Source: Kribbella sp. NBC_00382
GTDB taxonomy: Bacteria; Actinomycetota; Actinomycetes; Propionibacteriales; Kribbellaceae
Assembly (NCBI RefSeq): GCF_036067295.1
Contig: NZ_CP107954.1
Span: 1,860,001 to 1,924,000, forward strand
Direction of reading: 5' to 3'
DNA: 64,000 nt
Of the stretch, positions 9,409-18,343 are shown piece by piece. Both the position numbers and the translations under genes were made by a program. A model generated the notes under the pieces. The model had not been told where the DNA came from. It ran no database searches and saw only the letters and a program-made list of their open reading frames with translations. Position 1 is the first letter of the stretch, and the number at the start of each line of letters is the position of its first letter.

Positions 9409-11752
9409 GTAGGTCGCGGACCTCGTCGGCCGCAGGGTCGGCAGCTCGGTCATAAAGCGTGACGGCCTGCTCCCAATGCCGGCGCGCGGAGTCGGGTCGG
9501 CCGAGAGCTGCGTCGATGGTGCCGAGGCGGCGGCGAAGGTCGGCCTCCCGGTTCTCGCGTGGGGAGCGGATCGCGATCGGGAGGGCCAGCTCGAAGTACT
9601 CATAGGCCCTGGGCAGATCACCACGCTGTTGCCAGGCTCGGCCGAGATGGTCGAGGGCACTGAGTTCGAGCATCTCGACGCCGTCGGCACGAGCGCGGTC
9701 CAGTACGCCGGTCAGCATCGCCAAGCCGCGCTCGTACTGGCCGGACTCGACCAACGAGAACCCCATGTAGACAAGCTGCATGGGCGGACCGTCTCCGGCG
9801 CCGCTGGCTCGGCGGATCGAGAGGACCCGGTCGAAGGCAGCCCCCTGCCCCACCAGATCTCCGGTCGCACCTGCCACCACACCGGACACGAGATTGACCG
9901 ACGGCGCCAGCGACTGATCGCTCAGCCCAGGCAGCAGAGCCATCATCTCGGCGGCCACCGAGACGGCATCGGCCGACCGGCCGATCTGGACAAGGGCATA
10001 GGCGAGGTCAAGCAGGCACGCGAGAACCTGCCGATCGTCGCGACGCGCTCTCGCTGAGGGTAGTGCGGCTTGCAGGCAGTCGACTGCCAGGGCGTACTGA
10101 TCCAGCGAGGCGTACATATAGGCCAAGGCGAGCAACAGCCTGTCGTCCAACTCGTTGTCCGGCTCGTCGAGCGTCCCGAGCACCACCAGTAAAAGGTCCC
10201 GTGCCTCGGCGTAGTGCATCCGCACCAGCGCGAGCCGGTGCATCCCCCAAGCCATCCGGGCCGCGGTCAGCCGATCCTCGCGATCGCCCTCCGCCGCCGT
10301 CCGGATCAGCCGGGCGAGATTTCCGAGCTCGTTCGTCAGCCACTCAGCCGCGGTGTCGACGTCGGCGATGTCCCTGGCGCCCAGCGACCACGTGGCCGCC
10401 TCAGCGGGAGAGTACCGGCTCTGCAACTCGCTCGACCGCCACAGCATCGAGGAGTAGCAGCTCAGCTCACGCCGCCAGATCGCCTTGCGTTCCTCGGCTG
10501 TCAGCCCGGCGACAGCACGCTGGCGGCCGACATCCCGGACCAGGTCGTGCAGCCTGTACTGGTACAAGGCAGGCGTCTCCAGCAATTGCACATCGACCAA
10601 CCGCTCCAGCAGCTCCTCCGCATCGTCGAGCGAGAGCTCCAGTACCTTCGCCGCAGCCCGCAACGGGAATCGGTCACCGTCGAACAGCGCAAGCACCGCA
10701 AACGCTTCCGCACAAGCGGAATCGCCCGGTCGGTTGCTATCGGCAAGCGCTTGGACGGAGAGCCCGATGCTCACTCCCACGCCGGCAGACGGACCACTCA
10801 GTACTGCGAACCGCCCACTGTCATCGGCCAGCAGCCCGGCCAGGACGGGTAAGCCATCAAGCTCCTGCCTGCTCGGATGGCCGCCGGCGATCCGGATAGC
10901 CAACGGCAGCAGCCCACAGCGCCTCACCACCTCGCGCGCCGCCTCCGGATCGCTCCGGACTCGGTCATGCCCCGCCACGTCGCCCAGCAGCCGGAGCGCC
11001 TCTTCCTCGCTCAGCACCTCCAAGCCCAGGTGCCGAACCCCTGGCAGTGCAGTGAGCGGGATTCGGCTGGTGACGACCACCGCCGAACCCGCAGTTCCCG
11101 GGATCAGCGGCAACACCTGCCTCATGCTCGCGGCGTCGTCGAGGAGAACCAGGACGCGCCGCCCCGCGAGTGCCGTACGGTAACGCGCGGCCGCCAATTG
11201 AACGTCGTCCCGGTCTCCGCTCGGCGGCACGCCCAGAGCCCGCAAGAGGGTCGCCAGCGACTCCGCAGTTCCGACCGGAGCACTGCCACCGCCCAGGTTC
11301 AGGTAGAGCTGCCCGTCGGGATAGTGGTCCGCGACCAAGTGACAGGCCTCGACCGCGAGAGCAGTCTTGCCGACCCCGCCCATCCCGCCGACAGCCGAGA
11401 TCACCACTCCCGCTGTGTCGCCGGCCTTTCCCAACAGGCTGCGCAACTCGTCCAGCTCCGCGGTCCGCCCGGTGAAGTCGACGAGAGCCGGAGGCAGTTG
11501 CTGCGGCACCGCCGGTACCTTGCCTGGCGACCGGCTCGCGGCCGCACTCAATTGCTCAGTCTCGGCCTGCGAGAGGGCAAGCGCCGAGGCAAGCTGAGCG
11601 ACAGTCGTCAACCGTGGATGACGACGGCGACTGCCCTCCAGTGCCCGGATCGCTTCTGTGCTGAGGTCGGCGCGATGCGCCAGGCCCTCCTGAGTGAGGC
11701 CGGATCGCGCGCGAAAACCCTTCAGCAGTTGGCCGAAGGAGACTGTGGCCAT
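9401..11752 (-). CDS. HTH-NB-ARC-TPR regulator (paralogue of the 5452-7860 gene)
   Basis: The 783-residue protein repeats the architecture of its neighbour: Xre-like helix-turn-helix (about 7-62, FRARSGLTQEGLAHRADLSTEAIRALE), NB-ARC ATPase with Walker A GGMGGVGKT (122-130) and Walker B LVLLDDA (201-207), a GLLPLAIRIAGG motif, a YRLHDLVRDVGR winged segment and a long TPR region. The two proteins align through their full length, so they come from a duplication; the stump at 7857 is a third copy. The gene starts 33 bp downstream of nothing recognisable and its end overlaps the QorB-like gene by eight bases. Role in regulation or in conflict sensing cannot be settled from sequence. Confidence 0.87.
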   Translation of the reverse strand: MATVSFGQLLKGFRARSGLTQEGLAHRADLSTEAIRALEGSRRRHPRLTTVAQLASALALSQAETEQLSAAASRSPGKVPAVPQQLPPALVDFTGRTAELDELRSLLGKAGDTAGVVISAVGGMGGVGKTALAVEACHLVADHYPDGQLYLNLGGGSAPVGTAESLATLLRALGVPPSGDRDDVQLAAARYRTALAGRRVLVLLDDAASMRQVLPLIPGTAGSAVVVTSRIPLTALPGVRHLGLEVLSEEEALRLLGDVAGHDRVRSDPEAAREVVRRCGLLPLAIRIAGGHPSRQELDGLPVLAGLLADDSGRFAVLSGPSAGVGVSIGLSVQALADSNRPGDSACAEAFAVLALFDGDRFPLRAAAKVLELSLDDAEELLERLVDVQLLETPALYQYRLHDLVRDVGRQRAVAGLTAEERKAIWRRELSCYSSMLWRSSELQSRYSPAEAATWSLGARDIADVDTAAEWLTNELGNLARLIRTAAEGDREDRLTAARMAWGMHRLALVRMHYAEARDLLLVVLGTLDEPDNELDDRLLLALAYMYASLDQYALAVDCLQAALPSARARRDDRQVLACLLDLAYALVQIGRSADAVSVAAEMMALLPGLSDQSLAPSVNLVSGVVAGATGDLVGQGAAFDRVLSIRRASGAGDGPPMQLVYMGFSLVESGQYERGLAMLTGVLDRARADGVEMLELSALDHLGRAWQQRGDLPRAYEYFELALPIAIRSPRENREADLRRRLGTIDAALGRPDSARRHWEQAVTLYDRAADPAADEVRDLLS

Positions 11753-11785
11753 GCGATCAGCTCAACGCTGCCGGGAACCTGAGGG

Positions 11786-12553
11786 TCATATGCGGCGGCG
11801 GCCGTCGAGGCCGATGGTGGAGAGGCGGGCTATGAGGGTTCTGGGGATGTAGCGGACTGCGGCGACGATGAGTTTGTAGCGGCGGGAGGGGATTGAGATG
11901 GACTTGCCTTGCATCAGGTCGGTCCAGGCGGCGTCGACGAGGTCGGTTGCGTCCAGCCACATGAAGGACGGGATGACGGTTTTGTCCATCTCCATGCGTT
12001 CGTGGAACTCGGTGTGGACAAAGCCGGGGCACAGGGCCATCACGGCGACGCCTCGGGAGTGGAGTTCGATGGCCAGGCCCGCGGAGAAGTTGGTCACCCA
12101 GGATTTATGGGCGCTGTAGCTGCCGCGTTGGACGAAGCCGGCGACGGATGACACGTTCACGACGGCGCCGGAGCCGCGTTCGATCATCGGCAGGACTGCC
12201 GCGTGGGTCAGCCGGAGTACGACCCGGGTGAGCAGGTCGAACTGCTTCTCCTCGACCTCGATCGGGTTGGCCCAGAACGGTTTCTTCTGGCCGAAGCCGG
12301 CGTTGTTCACCAGTACTTCGATCGGCCCGGTGCGGAACCGCTCCTCGACCACGGCGAGCTGGTCCGGCTGGGTCAGGTCGGCCGCGATCACCTCGCAGGC
12401 GACACCGTGCAGCGCGGTGATCTCGGCGGCGGTCTCTTTCAGCCGGGACTCGTCGCGGGCCACCAGCACCAGGTCGTAGCCCTCGAGCGCGAGCTTGTCC
12501 GCGAAGGCCCGTCCGATCCCGGCAGTGGGTCCAGTGATGAGCGCGACAGCCAC
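11786..12553 (-). CDS. short-chain dehydrogenase/reductase
   Basis: The 255-residue classical SDR has the cofactor motif TGPTAGIGRAF near the N-terminus, LVNNAG, the catalytic Ser in VVNVSSVAGF, and the YSAHK active site (Tyr and Lys four apart). The C-terminal segment IPSRRYKLIVAAVRYIPRTL is the tail common to the DltE/YqjQ-like subgroup of NAD(P)-dependent oxidoreductases. The substrate is unknown. It is transcribed leftward, divergent from the HAD phosphatase gene 56 bp away, and does not share an operon with the NB-ARC gene in any obvious way. Confidence 0.9.
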   Translation of the reverse strand: MAVALITGPTAGIGRAFADKLALEGYDLVLVARDESRLKETAAEITALHGVACEVIAADLTQPDQLAVVEERFRTGPIEVLVNNAGFGQKKPFWANPIEVEEKQFDLLTRVVLRLTHAAVLPMIERGSGAVVNVSSVAGFVQRGSYSAHKSWVTNFSAGLAIELHSRGVAVMALCPGFVHTEFHERMEMDKTVIPSFMWLDATDLVDAAWTDLMQGKSISIPSRRYKLIVAAVRYIPRTLIARLSTIGLDGRRRI

Positions 12554-12609
12554 AGCTTCGATCCTCCCGTCGACGACGCAGAGCCCCAGTCTGTCACTAC
12601 TCTGGAACG

Positions 12610-13266
12610 ATGCTCGCTGACGTCGACACCTGGGTCCTGGATCTCGACGACACCCTGTACCCGCCGGCCAACGGCCTGGCCGACCAGATGAAGGCGCTGA
12701 TCCGCCGCCGGCTCAGCGACCATTTCGGCACCGACGACGCCGGTGCCCGCCGGATCCAGGCCGAACTGATCGCCGCGCACGGCACCACCCTGCGCGGCCT
12801 GATGATCACCGAAGGGCTCGAGGCCGCCGACATCCTGCAGTTCGAGCACCGCATCGACTACTCCGTACTCCGCCCTGACCCGCAACTCGTCGAGGCGATC
12901 GCGGCGCTGCCCGGTCGTAAATTCGTCTTCACCAACGGATCGGCGTACCACGCGGAGCAGGCGCTCCCCCGGCTCGGACTCGGTGAGCATTTCGACGGCG
13001 TCTTCGACATCCTGGCCGGGCAACTGATCCCGAAGCCGTACCCGGAGAGCTATCGGCGGTTCGTCGAGCAGTTCTCCATCGATCCCACCAGGGCCGCGTT
13101 CTTCGACGATCTCGCGGTCAACCTGACGGTGCCGGAGGAGCTGGGGATGGCGACCGTCCTCGTCGGCGGCGAGGCCGCACCCGGCACCGCGCAGTACCAG
13201 GTGCTGGCACCGCGGCGGTGGCGGGTGTGGGATCTATCTGCTTTCCTTCTTTCCCTAGGTGGCTAG
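12610..13266 (+). CDS. HAD-family pyrimidine 5'-nucleotidase-like phosphatase
   Basis: The 218-residue protein has all four HAD motifs: I, VLDLDDTLYP; II, FTNGS; III, the PKPYPESY lysine; IV, AAFFDDLAVNL. The helical cap between motifs I and II (about residues 20-95) is of the SDT1/PHM8 type found in pyrimidine 5'-nucleotidases. It likely dephosphorylates small phosphate esters, perhaps UMP or CMP, in the cytoplasm. Its stop is three bases from the end of the convergent sugar-permease gene. Confidence 0.87.
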   Translation: MLADVDTWVLDLDDTLYPPANGLADQMKALIRRRLSDHFGTDDAGARRIQAELIAAHGTTLRGLMITEGLEAADILQFEHRIDYSVLRPDPQLVEAIAALPGRKFVFTNGSAYHAEQALPRLGLGEHFDGVFDILAGQLIPKPYPESYRRFVEQFSIDPTRAAFFDDLAVNLTVPEELGMATVLVGGEAAPGTAQYQVLAPRRWRVWDLSAFLLSLGG

Positions 13267-13269
13267 CCT

Positions 13270-14106
13270 TCACTCCTTGACGGCGCCGGCGGTCAGTCCC
13301 TCGACGATGTAGCGGCTGGCGAAGGCGAACAGGATCATCGTGGGGATGATCGACAGGACGGCCGCGGCCGACATCGAGCCCCAGTCGATGTTGTAGCTGC
13401 TGATGAAGCCGTTCAGCGCCGCCGGAATCGTCTTGTTGCTGTCGCTGTTCATCAGCGTGACCGACAAGAACAGCTCGTTCCAGCAGTTCACGAAGTTGAA
13501 GATGTACGACGCCGCGATCCCCGGCGTCATCACCGGCACCAGGACCCGGAACAGCGCCGACAGCCGCGAGCAGCCGTCCACCATCGCCGCCTCCTCCAGC
13601 GAGGCCGGCACGTTCTCGAAGAAGCCGCGCAGCATCACCGTGCAGAGCGGGATCGAGACCGCGACGTACACCAGTACCAGGCCCCACCGGTTGTCGACCA
13701 GGTACAGCCTCGTCATCAGGATGTAGAGCGAACCGAGCGCGATGAAGCCGGGGATCATCTGGGTGACCAGGAAGGCCCCCATCACCGCGCCCTTGGAGAC
13801 GAACTCGAAGCGCGCGAGCACGTACGCCGCGAGCAGCGAGATCACCGTCGCGAACGCGGCCGCGACGGTCGACACGATCAGGCTGTTGACCAGGAAGACG
13901 GCGAAGTTCGACTGCTCGAACAACCCCTGGTAGTTGGCCAGCGACCAGTCGGAAGGCCAGTATTTCAAGGGATAGGCGAAGATCGTGCCCGGCTCCTTGA
14001 ACGACGTGACCAGGATCCAGTACAGCGGGAAGATCGTGATCAGCAGGCACAGGCCGAGCCCGGTGAACCGCGCGATCTTGCCGCCGGTGCTGTAGTCGCG
14101 GATCAT
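13270..14106 (-). CDS. carbohydrate ABC transporter permease (MalG type)
   Basis: The 278-residue integral membrane protein has six predicted membrane helices and the EAA loop EEAAMVDGCSRLSALFRVLVP that contacts the ATPase. The C-terminal FASRYIVEGLTAGAVKE is diagnostic for the MalG branch of CUT1 permeases. It overlaps the upstream permease by four bases (ATGA, 14103-14106). With the genes at 14103 and 15064 it forms a sugar import operon lacking its own ATPase, which in actinomycetes is normally supplied by a shared MsiK-like protein elsewhere. The substrate is unknown. Confidence 0.94.
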   Translation of the reverse strand: MIRDYSTGGKIARFTGLGLCLLITIFPLYWILVTSFKEPGTIFAYPLKYWPSDWSLANYQGLFEQSNFAVFLVNSLIVSTVAAAFATVISLLAAYVLARFEFVSKGAVMGAFLVTQMIPGFIALGSLYILMTRLYLVDNRWGLVLVYVAVSIPLCTVMLRGFFENVPASLEEAAMVDGCSRLSALFRVLVPVMTPGIAASYIFNFVNCWNELFLSVTLMNSDSNKTIPAALNGFISSYNIDWGSMSAAAVLSIIPTMILFAFASRYIVEGLTAGAVKE

Positions 14107-15059
14107 CGCATCGCCTTCTTGGGCCGGATGGAGAGCAGGTAGAAGATCGCGAACAGCATCAGCACGAAGACCACCATCACGCCCATCGCCGACGCCCGCC
14201 CGTAGTCACCCTCCTGGGTCACCTGGATCATGTACGAGGTGACGATGTGCGTCTCGTTGGCCGGGCCGCCGCCGGTCATCCCGAAGATCAGCTCGGGTGA
14301 GTTGAAGATCCAGATCACCCGCAGCAGCACGGTCAGCGCGAGCGTCGTCCGGATCGACGGGATGGTGATGCTGAACAGCGTCCGGACCTTGCCCGCGCCG
14401 TCGATCGCCGAGGCCTCGTAGAGTTCCTCGGGCACCGACTGCAGCGCGGCCAGGATCATGATCGCGAAGAAGGTCACGCCGTACCAGACGTTCGCGATGA
14501 TGACCGCGACCATCGCGTACTTCGCATCGGCCAGCCACGGCACCGGCGTACTGATCAGGTGCGTCTTCATCAGCAGGTCGTTGACCACCCCGAACTCGCC
14601 GTTGAACATCCAGCGGAACAGGATGCCGATCAGGAAGCCGGACACCGCCCACGGGAAGAACACCAGCGCCTGGTACGTCCCGCGGAACCGGAACTTGCGC
14701 CGCAGCCACAACGCCATCGCGAAGCCGATCAGGAACTGCGGGACCAGCGACCCGACCACCCAGACGACCGAGTTCTTCACCGTGCCGCGGAACATCTCGT
14801 CGTGCAGCAGGGTGCTGAAGTTCTTCAGCCCGACCCACGAGGTGTCGGTCAGGTCGTTCAGGTTGTAGTTGCGGAAGGCCATCGAGATGCCATTGGCCAG
14901 CGGGTAGTAGGTGAACATGCCGACGAACCCGATCGCCGGCAGCATGAACAGGAACAAGGTGAGCGCGGTCCGCCCGGTGAACTGCCGTCGCCGGGTGACC
15001 GGCCGCCGCGGCACCGGCGCCATCGCGGTGCCGCGGCGTTGCGTGTCGGTCAGAGCCAT
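14103..15059 (-). CDS. carbohydrate ABC transporter permease (MalF type)
   Basis: The 318-residue protein carries a basic N-terminal tail (about 1-28), then six membrane helices starting TALTLFLFMLPAIGFVG. The EAA loop reads LYEASAIDGAGKVRTLFSITIP. The SPELIFGMTGGGPANETH motif is typical of CUT1 MalF/UgpA-type permeases. It pairs with the MalG-type permease downstream, with which it overlaps, and receives substrate from the lipoprotein encoded four bases upstream. Confidence 0.94.
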   Translation of the reverse strand: MALTDTQRRGTAMAPVPRRPVTRRRQFTGRTALTLFLFMLPAIGFVGMFTYYPLANGISMAFRNYNLNDLTDTSWVGLKNFSTLLHDEMFRGTVKNSVVWVVGSLVPQFLIGFAMALWLRRKFRFRGTYQALVFFPWAVSGFLIGILFRWMFNGEFGVVNDLLMKTHLISTPVPWLADAKYAMVAVIIANVWYGVTFFAIMILAALQSVPEELYEASAIDGAGKVRTLFSITIPSIRTTLALTVLLRVIWIFNSPELIFGMTGGGPANETHIVTSYMIQVTQEGDYGRASAMGVMVVFVLMLFAIFYLLSIRPKKAMR

Positions 15060-15063
15060 CGGC

Positions 15064-16374
15064 TCAGTTCCCCGCCCACTTCTTGGTCCAGTACTCGTCC
15101 CAGCTCTTCAGGATCTCGGCCGGTTGCGCCTTGCCGGTGATGAGTTTCTGGACGTCCGCGTCGGCCTTGTTGCCCCACTCGGTCGACCACGGCACGCCGC
15201 GCGGCTGGGTCACCACGACGTAGGTGTCCGGCGAGGAGTTCATCGCGACGTACGAGGCCCAGGGGCCGTCCTTGAAGTACGGGTCGTCGGCCGCGCTCTT
15301 CAGGATCGGGACCAGGCTGTTCTCCTTGGAGAACGTCATCGCCGAGTCACCCGAGGTCAGGAACTTCACCAGTTCCACGGCTTCCTTCTTGTGGGTACTT
15401 CCCGCGGCGACACCCCAGCCCGCGTTGGCCAGCGGCTGGGCCGCCTTGCCGGTCGGGCCGACCGGCAACGGCGCCGTCCCCCACTGGTCCTCCTTGATCG
15501 TCTTCGACTCCTTGACCGTCGCGATCACCTCGGGGTCCTGGAGCAGGAAGCCGGTCGTACCGGAGGTGAAGCCCTGCACCATCTCGGGGTAGCCCCAGCT
15601 CACCGAGGACGGCGGCGAGGCGCTCTTGAACAGGTCGACGTACAGGTTGAGGGCGTCGACCGCCTTCGGTGACGAGAAGATCGTCTTGCCGCTGGTCAGC
15701 TTGAACGCGTTGTCCTTGTTGAGGTCGTCGATCACGTAGCCGGAGATCACCGCGATCGCGTTGCCGGCCGCGCCGAGACCGCCGCGGAACGAGTAGCCGT
15801 ACCGGTTCTTCGACGGGTCGTTGATCTTCTTGGCCTGCTCGACCAGCTCCGACCAGCTCTTCGGCGGGCCGCTGAAGCCGGCCTGCTGGACCAGATCCTT
15901 GCGATAGAACAGCGACAGGCCGTAGAAGCCGTACGGCACCATGTACGACTTGCCGCCCTGCTCGGTGACCTTGCGCGCGTTCTCGGTCAGCGCGTTCAGA
16001 CCGTCCCAGCCCTTGAGGTCGGGGGCCATGTCGTAGATCCACTTGTTGGTGGAGAACGGGCCGACCGTGGTGTCGCGGACCTCGAGCACGTCGACGCCCT
16101 TGCCGGACTGGAGCATCTGCTGGATCTTCTGGTCCGCGGTGTTGGTCGGTGGTGAGATCAGCTGGACCTTGATGCCGGAGTTCTTCGCCTCGAAGTCGGC
16201 GATCAGCTTCTTCAGCAGCGCGGTCCTGGTCGGGTTGGTCAGACTCTCGACCATCTGCAGCTTGACCTCGCTGCCGCTCTGCGCCTTCTCGGCCGGGCCG
16301 GGGCCGCAGGCGGTGGCGGCCACGACCAGGGCAACGGCGGCGGCCAGGGGTGCGAACATCTGTCGGTAACGCAT
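15064..16374 (-). CDS. sugar ABC transporter substrate-binding lipoprotein
   Basis: The 436-residue protein has a lipoprotein signal peptide (RYRQMFAPLAAAVALVVAATAC) with the cysteine near residue 23, then an extracellular solute-binding fold of family 1 (KLQMVESLTNPTRTALLKKL, later GTTGFLLQDPEVIATV and WGVAAGSTHKKEAVELVKFL). I place the start at ATG 16374 because GAGGAG lies eight bases upstream; a GTG at 16380 is only two bases from it. It delivers an oligosaccharide or glycoside to the two permeases. A FadR-type regulator gene diverges from it. Confidence 0.93.
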   Translation of the reverse strand: MRYRQMFAPLAAAVALVVAATACGPGPAEKAQSGSEVKLQMVESLTNPTRTALLKKLIADFEAKNSGIKVQLISPPTNTADQKIQQMLQSGKGVDVLEVRDTTVGPFSTNKWIYDMAPDLKGWDGLNALTENARKVTEQGGKSYMVPYGFYGLSLFYRKDLVQQAGFSGPPKSWSELVEQAKKINDPSKNRYGYSFRGGLGAAGNAIAVISGYVIDDLNKDNAFKLTSGKTIFSSPKAVDALNLYVDLFKSASPPSSVSWGYPEMVQGFTSGTTGFLLQDPEVIATVKESKTIKEDQWGTAPLPVGPTGKAAQPLANAGWGVAAGSTHKKEAVELVKFLTSGDSAMTFSKENSLVPILKSAADDPYFKDGPWASYVAMNSSPDTYVVVTQPRGVPWSTEWGNKADADVQKLITGKAQPAEILKSWDEYWTKKWAGN

Positions 16375-16499
16375 TGGCACTTCTCCTCAGGGGATGTGGG
16401 CCAGGGGGACGACTTTGCTCTGACATCAGATGAGTTGTGGAACGATCCCAGCACACTACGCAGATTCACGCTGTGCCGACAAGGACTTAGTGCTGACGT

Positions 16500-16513
16500 G
16501 ACCACAAGTGGTC
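16500..16513. promoter_or_regulatory. candidate operator between sugar ABC operon and FadR-type regulator
   Basis: A perfect dyad GACCAC-AA-GTGGTC lies between the divergent transporter and GntR/FadR-family genes, 43 bp upstream of the regulator start. FadR-branch regulators bind short dyads rich in GT/AC, so this is the best candidate site in the interval 16375-16556. A TCTGA-like near-repeat follows but is weak. Confidence 0.45.
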
Positions 16514-16556
16514 TGAGGACTTACCCTCTGAGGGTGTTCTCACAGGGGAGGTGCTG

Positions 16557-17261
16557 ATGGCAGCCACGGACAAGGCGCTGGCCGGCCTGCGGCAGATGAT
16601 CGCGTCCGGGGAGCTCGGGCCGGGTGAGAAGTTCCCGCCGGAGCCGGAGCTCTGCGACCATCTCGGGGTTTCGCGCAGCTCCCTGCGAGAGGCGGCGCGC
16701 TCGCTTGCGGCGCTCGGAGTGATCGAGTCGCGGCATGGCTCGGGGACGTACGTCTCGGCACTGGATCCGGCCGCGATCATCAGCCGGTTCTCGCTGTCGG
16801 TCGAGTTGATCCCGCTCGAGGGAGTGCTGGAGCTGCTCGAAGTACGACGGGTTCTCGAAGCGCACGCGACCGCGGCGGCCGCGGCCCGGCAGGATCCCCT
16901 GCTGGAGAAGCAGTTGGACGACATCCTCGACCGGCTGGAGGCGACCACCGACGCCGCCGAGATCCAGGCGCTGGACGCGGAGTTCCACGACGCCATCTGT
17001 ACTGCGGGTGGCAACCCGACCGTGACTGCGTTGACCGGCGTGATCCGCGGCCGCGGTGGGCATTACCGGATCTTCGAGCCGGGCGCGGACTTCGACGCGA
17101 TCAAGCAGACCAGCGACCGCGGCCATCGCGCGATCCTCGCCGCCATCGCGCATCGTGACCCGGCCGCGGCCGCGACCGCCGCCTCGGCGCACATCGCCCA
17201 GACCGAGCTCTGGCTCCGCGCCCTCCGCCCGGATCCGAAGGTCGCTCTCGGCGACAGCTGA
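16557..17261 (+). CDS. FadR/GntR-family transcriptional regulator
   Basis: The 234-residue protein has a GntR winged helix (about 5-72: LRQMIASGELGPGEKFPPEPELCDHLGVSRSSLREAA and SRHGSGTYV) and an all-helical FCD effector domain (about 95-225) with the metal-binding pattern LDAEFHDAI and later RGHRAILAAIAHRDP then AHI. I choose ATG 16557 since AGGGGAG ends six bases upstream; a GTG at 16551 abuts it. Divergent from a sugar ABC transporter, it probably represses that operon; the inducer is likely a sugar acid or sugar metabolite. Confidence 0.91.
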   Translation: MAATDKALAGLRQMIASGELGPGEKFPPEPELCDHLGVSRSSLREAARSLAALGVIESRHGSGTYVSALDPAAIISRFSLSVELIPLEGVLELLEVRRVLEAHATAAAAARQDPLLEKQLDDILDRLEATTDAAEIQALDAEFHDAICTAGGNPTVTALTGVIRGRGGHYRIFEPGADFDAIKQTSDRGHRAILAAIAHRDPAAAATAASAHIAQTELWLRALRPDPKVALGDS

Positions 17262-17361
17262 CAAAAGATCTTCTCGCCGATGTAGAGAAGGTGCCACCGG
17301 CTTCGTCCATGGGTACAAGCAGCGGCCAGGACCGGCCGCTCGACCGAGGAGGAGCACCCCC

Positions 17362-17799
17362 GTGGCACTGCAGCGCATGGACAACACCGGCATCGTCGTC
17401 GACGACCTCACCGCGGCCGTCGCGTTCTTCGAGGAACTCGGGATGGAGCTGGAAGGCAAGGCGCAGGTCGAAGGCCCTTGGGCCGACCAGTGCGTCGGGC
17501 TCGACGGCGTCCGCTGCGACATCGCGATGATGCGTACCCCGGACGGCCACAGCCGGCTCGAGCTGGCGAAGTACCTGAGCCCCGCGCCGACCGGCGACGG
17601 ACCGGGCAGCACGCCGCACAACACGATCGGTATGCATCGGGTCATGTTCGCCGTCGACGACCTCGACGACACCGTCGCCCGGCTGCGTCCGCACGGCGCC
17701 GAGATCGTCGGCGAGATCGCCAACTACCAGGACATCGTCCGGATCTGCTACCTCCGCGGCCCCGACGGCATCTTCGTCGGACTCAGCGAGTTCCGTTAG
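17362..17799 (+). CDS. VOC-family (glyoxalase/bleomycin-resistance fold) protein
   Basis: The 145-residue protein has the paired beta-alpha-beta-beta-beta modules of the VOC superfamily: MDNTGIVVDDLTAAVAFFEELGMELEGKA in the first and HRVMFAVDDLDDTVARLRPHGAEIVGEI in the second, with YLRGPDGIFVGLSEF at the end. GTG 17362 follows AGGAGGAG by nine bases and fits the fold; the frame is open further upstream but that part is the regulator gene read in another frame. Function could be glyoxalase-like, dioxygenase-like or antibiotic binding; nothing nearby specifies it. Confidence 0.87.
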   Translation: MALQRMDNTGIVVDDLTAAVAFFEELGMELEGKAQVEGPWADQCVGLDGVRCDIAMMRTPDGHSRLELAKYLSPAPTGDGPGSTPHNTIGMHRVMFAVDDLDDTVARLRPHGAEIVGEIANYQDIVRICYLRGPDGIFVGLSEFR

Positions 17800-17873
17800 G
17801 CAGTACCGCCCGCTTGCCCGATCGGGCAGAGCTCGTGGCGACTTGGTTGACTCACGATGCGTAGCGGGAAGGT

Positions 17874-17893
17874 TTCAGGCGGACTAGCCTGAA
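17874..17893. promoter_or_regulatory. inverted repeat upstream of the caspase-GTPase operon
   Basis: TTCAGGC, six bases, GCCTGAA forms a perfect seven-base-arm dyad 66 bp upstream of the EACC1 gene. A TTGACT hexamer at 17847-17852 could be a -35 element, but no good -10 is seen at the right distance. The dyad is a possible operator or small hairpin in the leader of the operon. Confidence 0.35.
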
Positions 17894-17959
17894 TGACGTG
17901 GATCTCATCCGCCGCGGGGGGCCTCGGCGGGATCCACCGAGTGGGAGGGGTGGGCTCTG

Positions 17960-18343
17960 ATGACAGAGCTGCGGCTGCAACTGTCCGAGTCGGGCGCCGA
18001 TGCCGAGCGTCTGGACACACTGACGAGGTACCTGCGCCAGGAACTGGTCGATCTCGAGGTCGGTGAGGTCACGGCGCAACCCGCCGGGCCACCACCACCT
18101 GGCACCCGGGCGATCGAGGCGCTCGCGATCGGCGGGCTGCTGGTCACGCTGTCCGAGTCGGCCCAGAGCGTCCGGAAGGTGGTCGCCACGATCCGCGCCT
18201 GGTTGTCGGCCGGCGGCAAGACCAAACGGACCGTACGGCTCGAACTCGAAGGCGATGTGCTCGAACTGTCCGAGGTCAGCGAGTCCGAACAGACCCGGCT
18301 GATCGAACTGTTCGTCAGCCGGCACACGGGCGCCGGCGGCTGA
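17960..18343 (+). CDS. effector-associated constant component EACC1-like protein
   Basis: The 127-residue protein begins MTELRLQLSESGADAERLDTLTRYLRQEL, continues with VEALAIGGLLVTLSESAQSVRKVVATIRAWLS-type sequence and ends TVRLELEGDVLELSEVSESEQTRLIELFV. This is the pattern of EACC1, a small conserved partner seen next to caspase, trypsin and NTPase effectors in actinobacterial conflict systems catalogued by Aravind and colleagues. A GGGAGGGG site precedes the ATG. The stop overlaps the ATG of the caspase gene (TGATG at 18341-18345), implying fixed stoichiometry. Its likely role is adaptor or regulator of the downstream effector; molecular activity is unknown. Confidence 0.8.
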   Translation: MTELRLQLSESGADAERLDTLTRYLRQELVDLEVGEVTAQPAGPPPPGTRAIEALAIGGLLVTLSESAQSVRKVVATIRAWLSAGGKTKRTVRLELEGDVLELSEVSESEQTRLIELFVSRHTGAGG

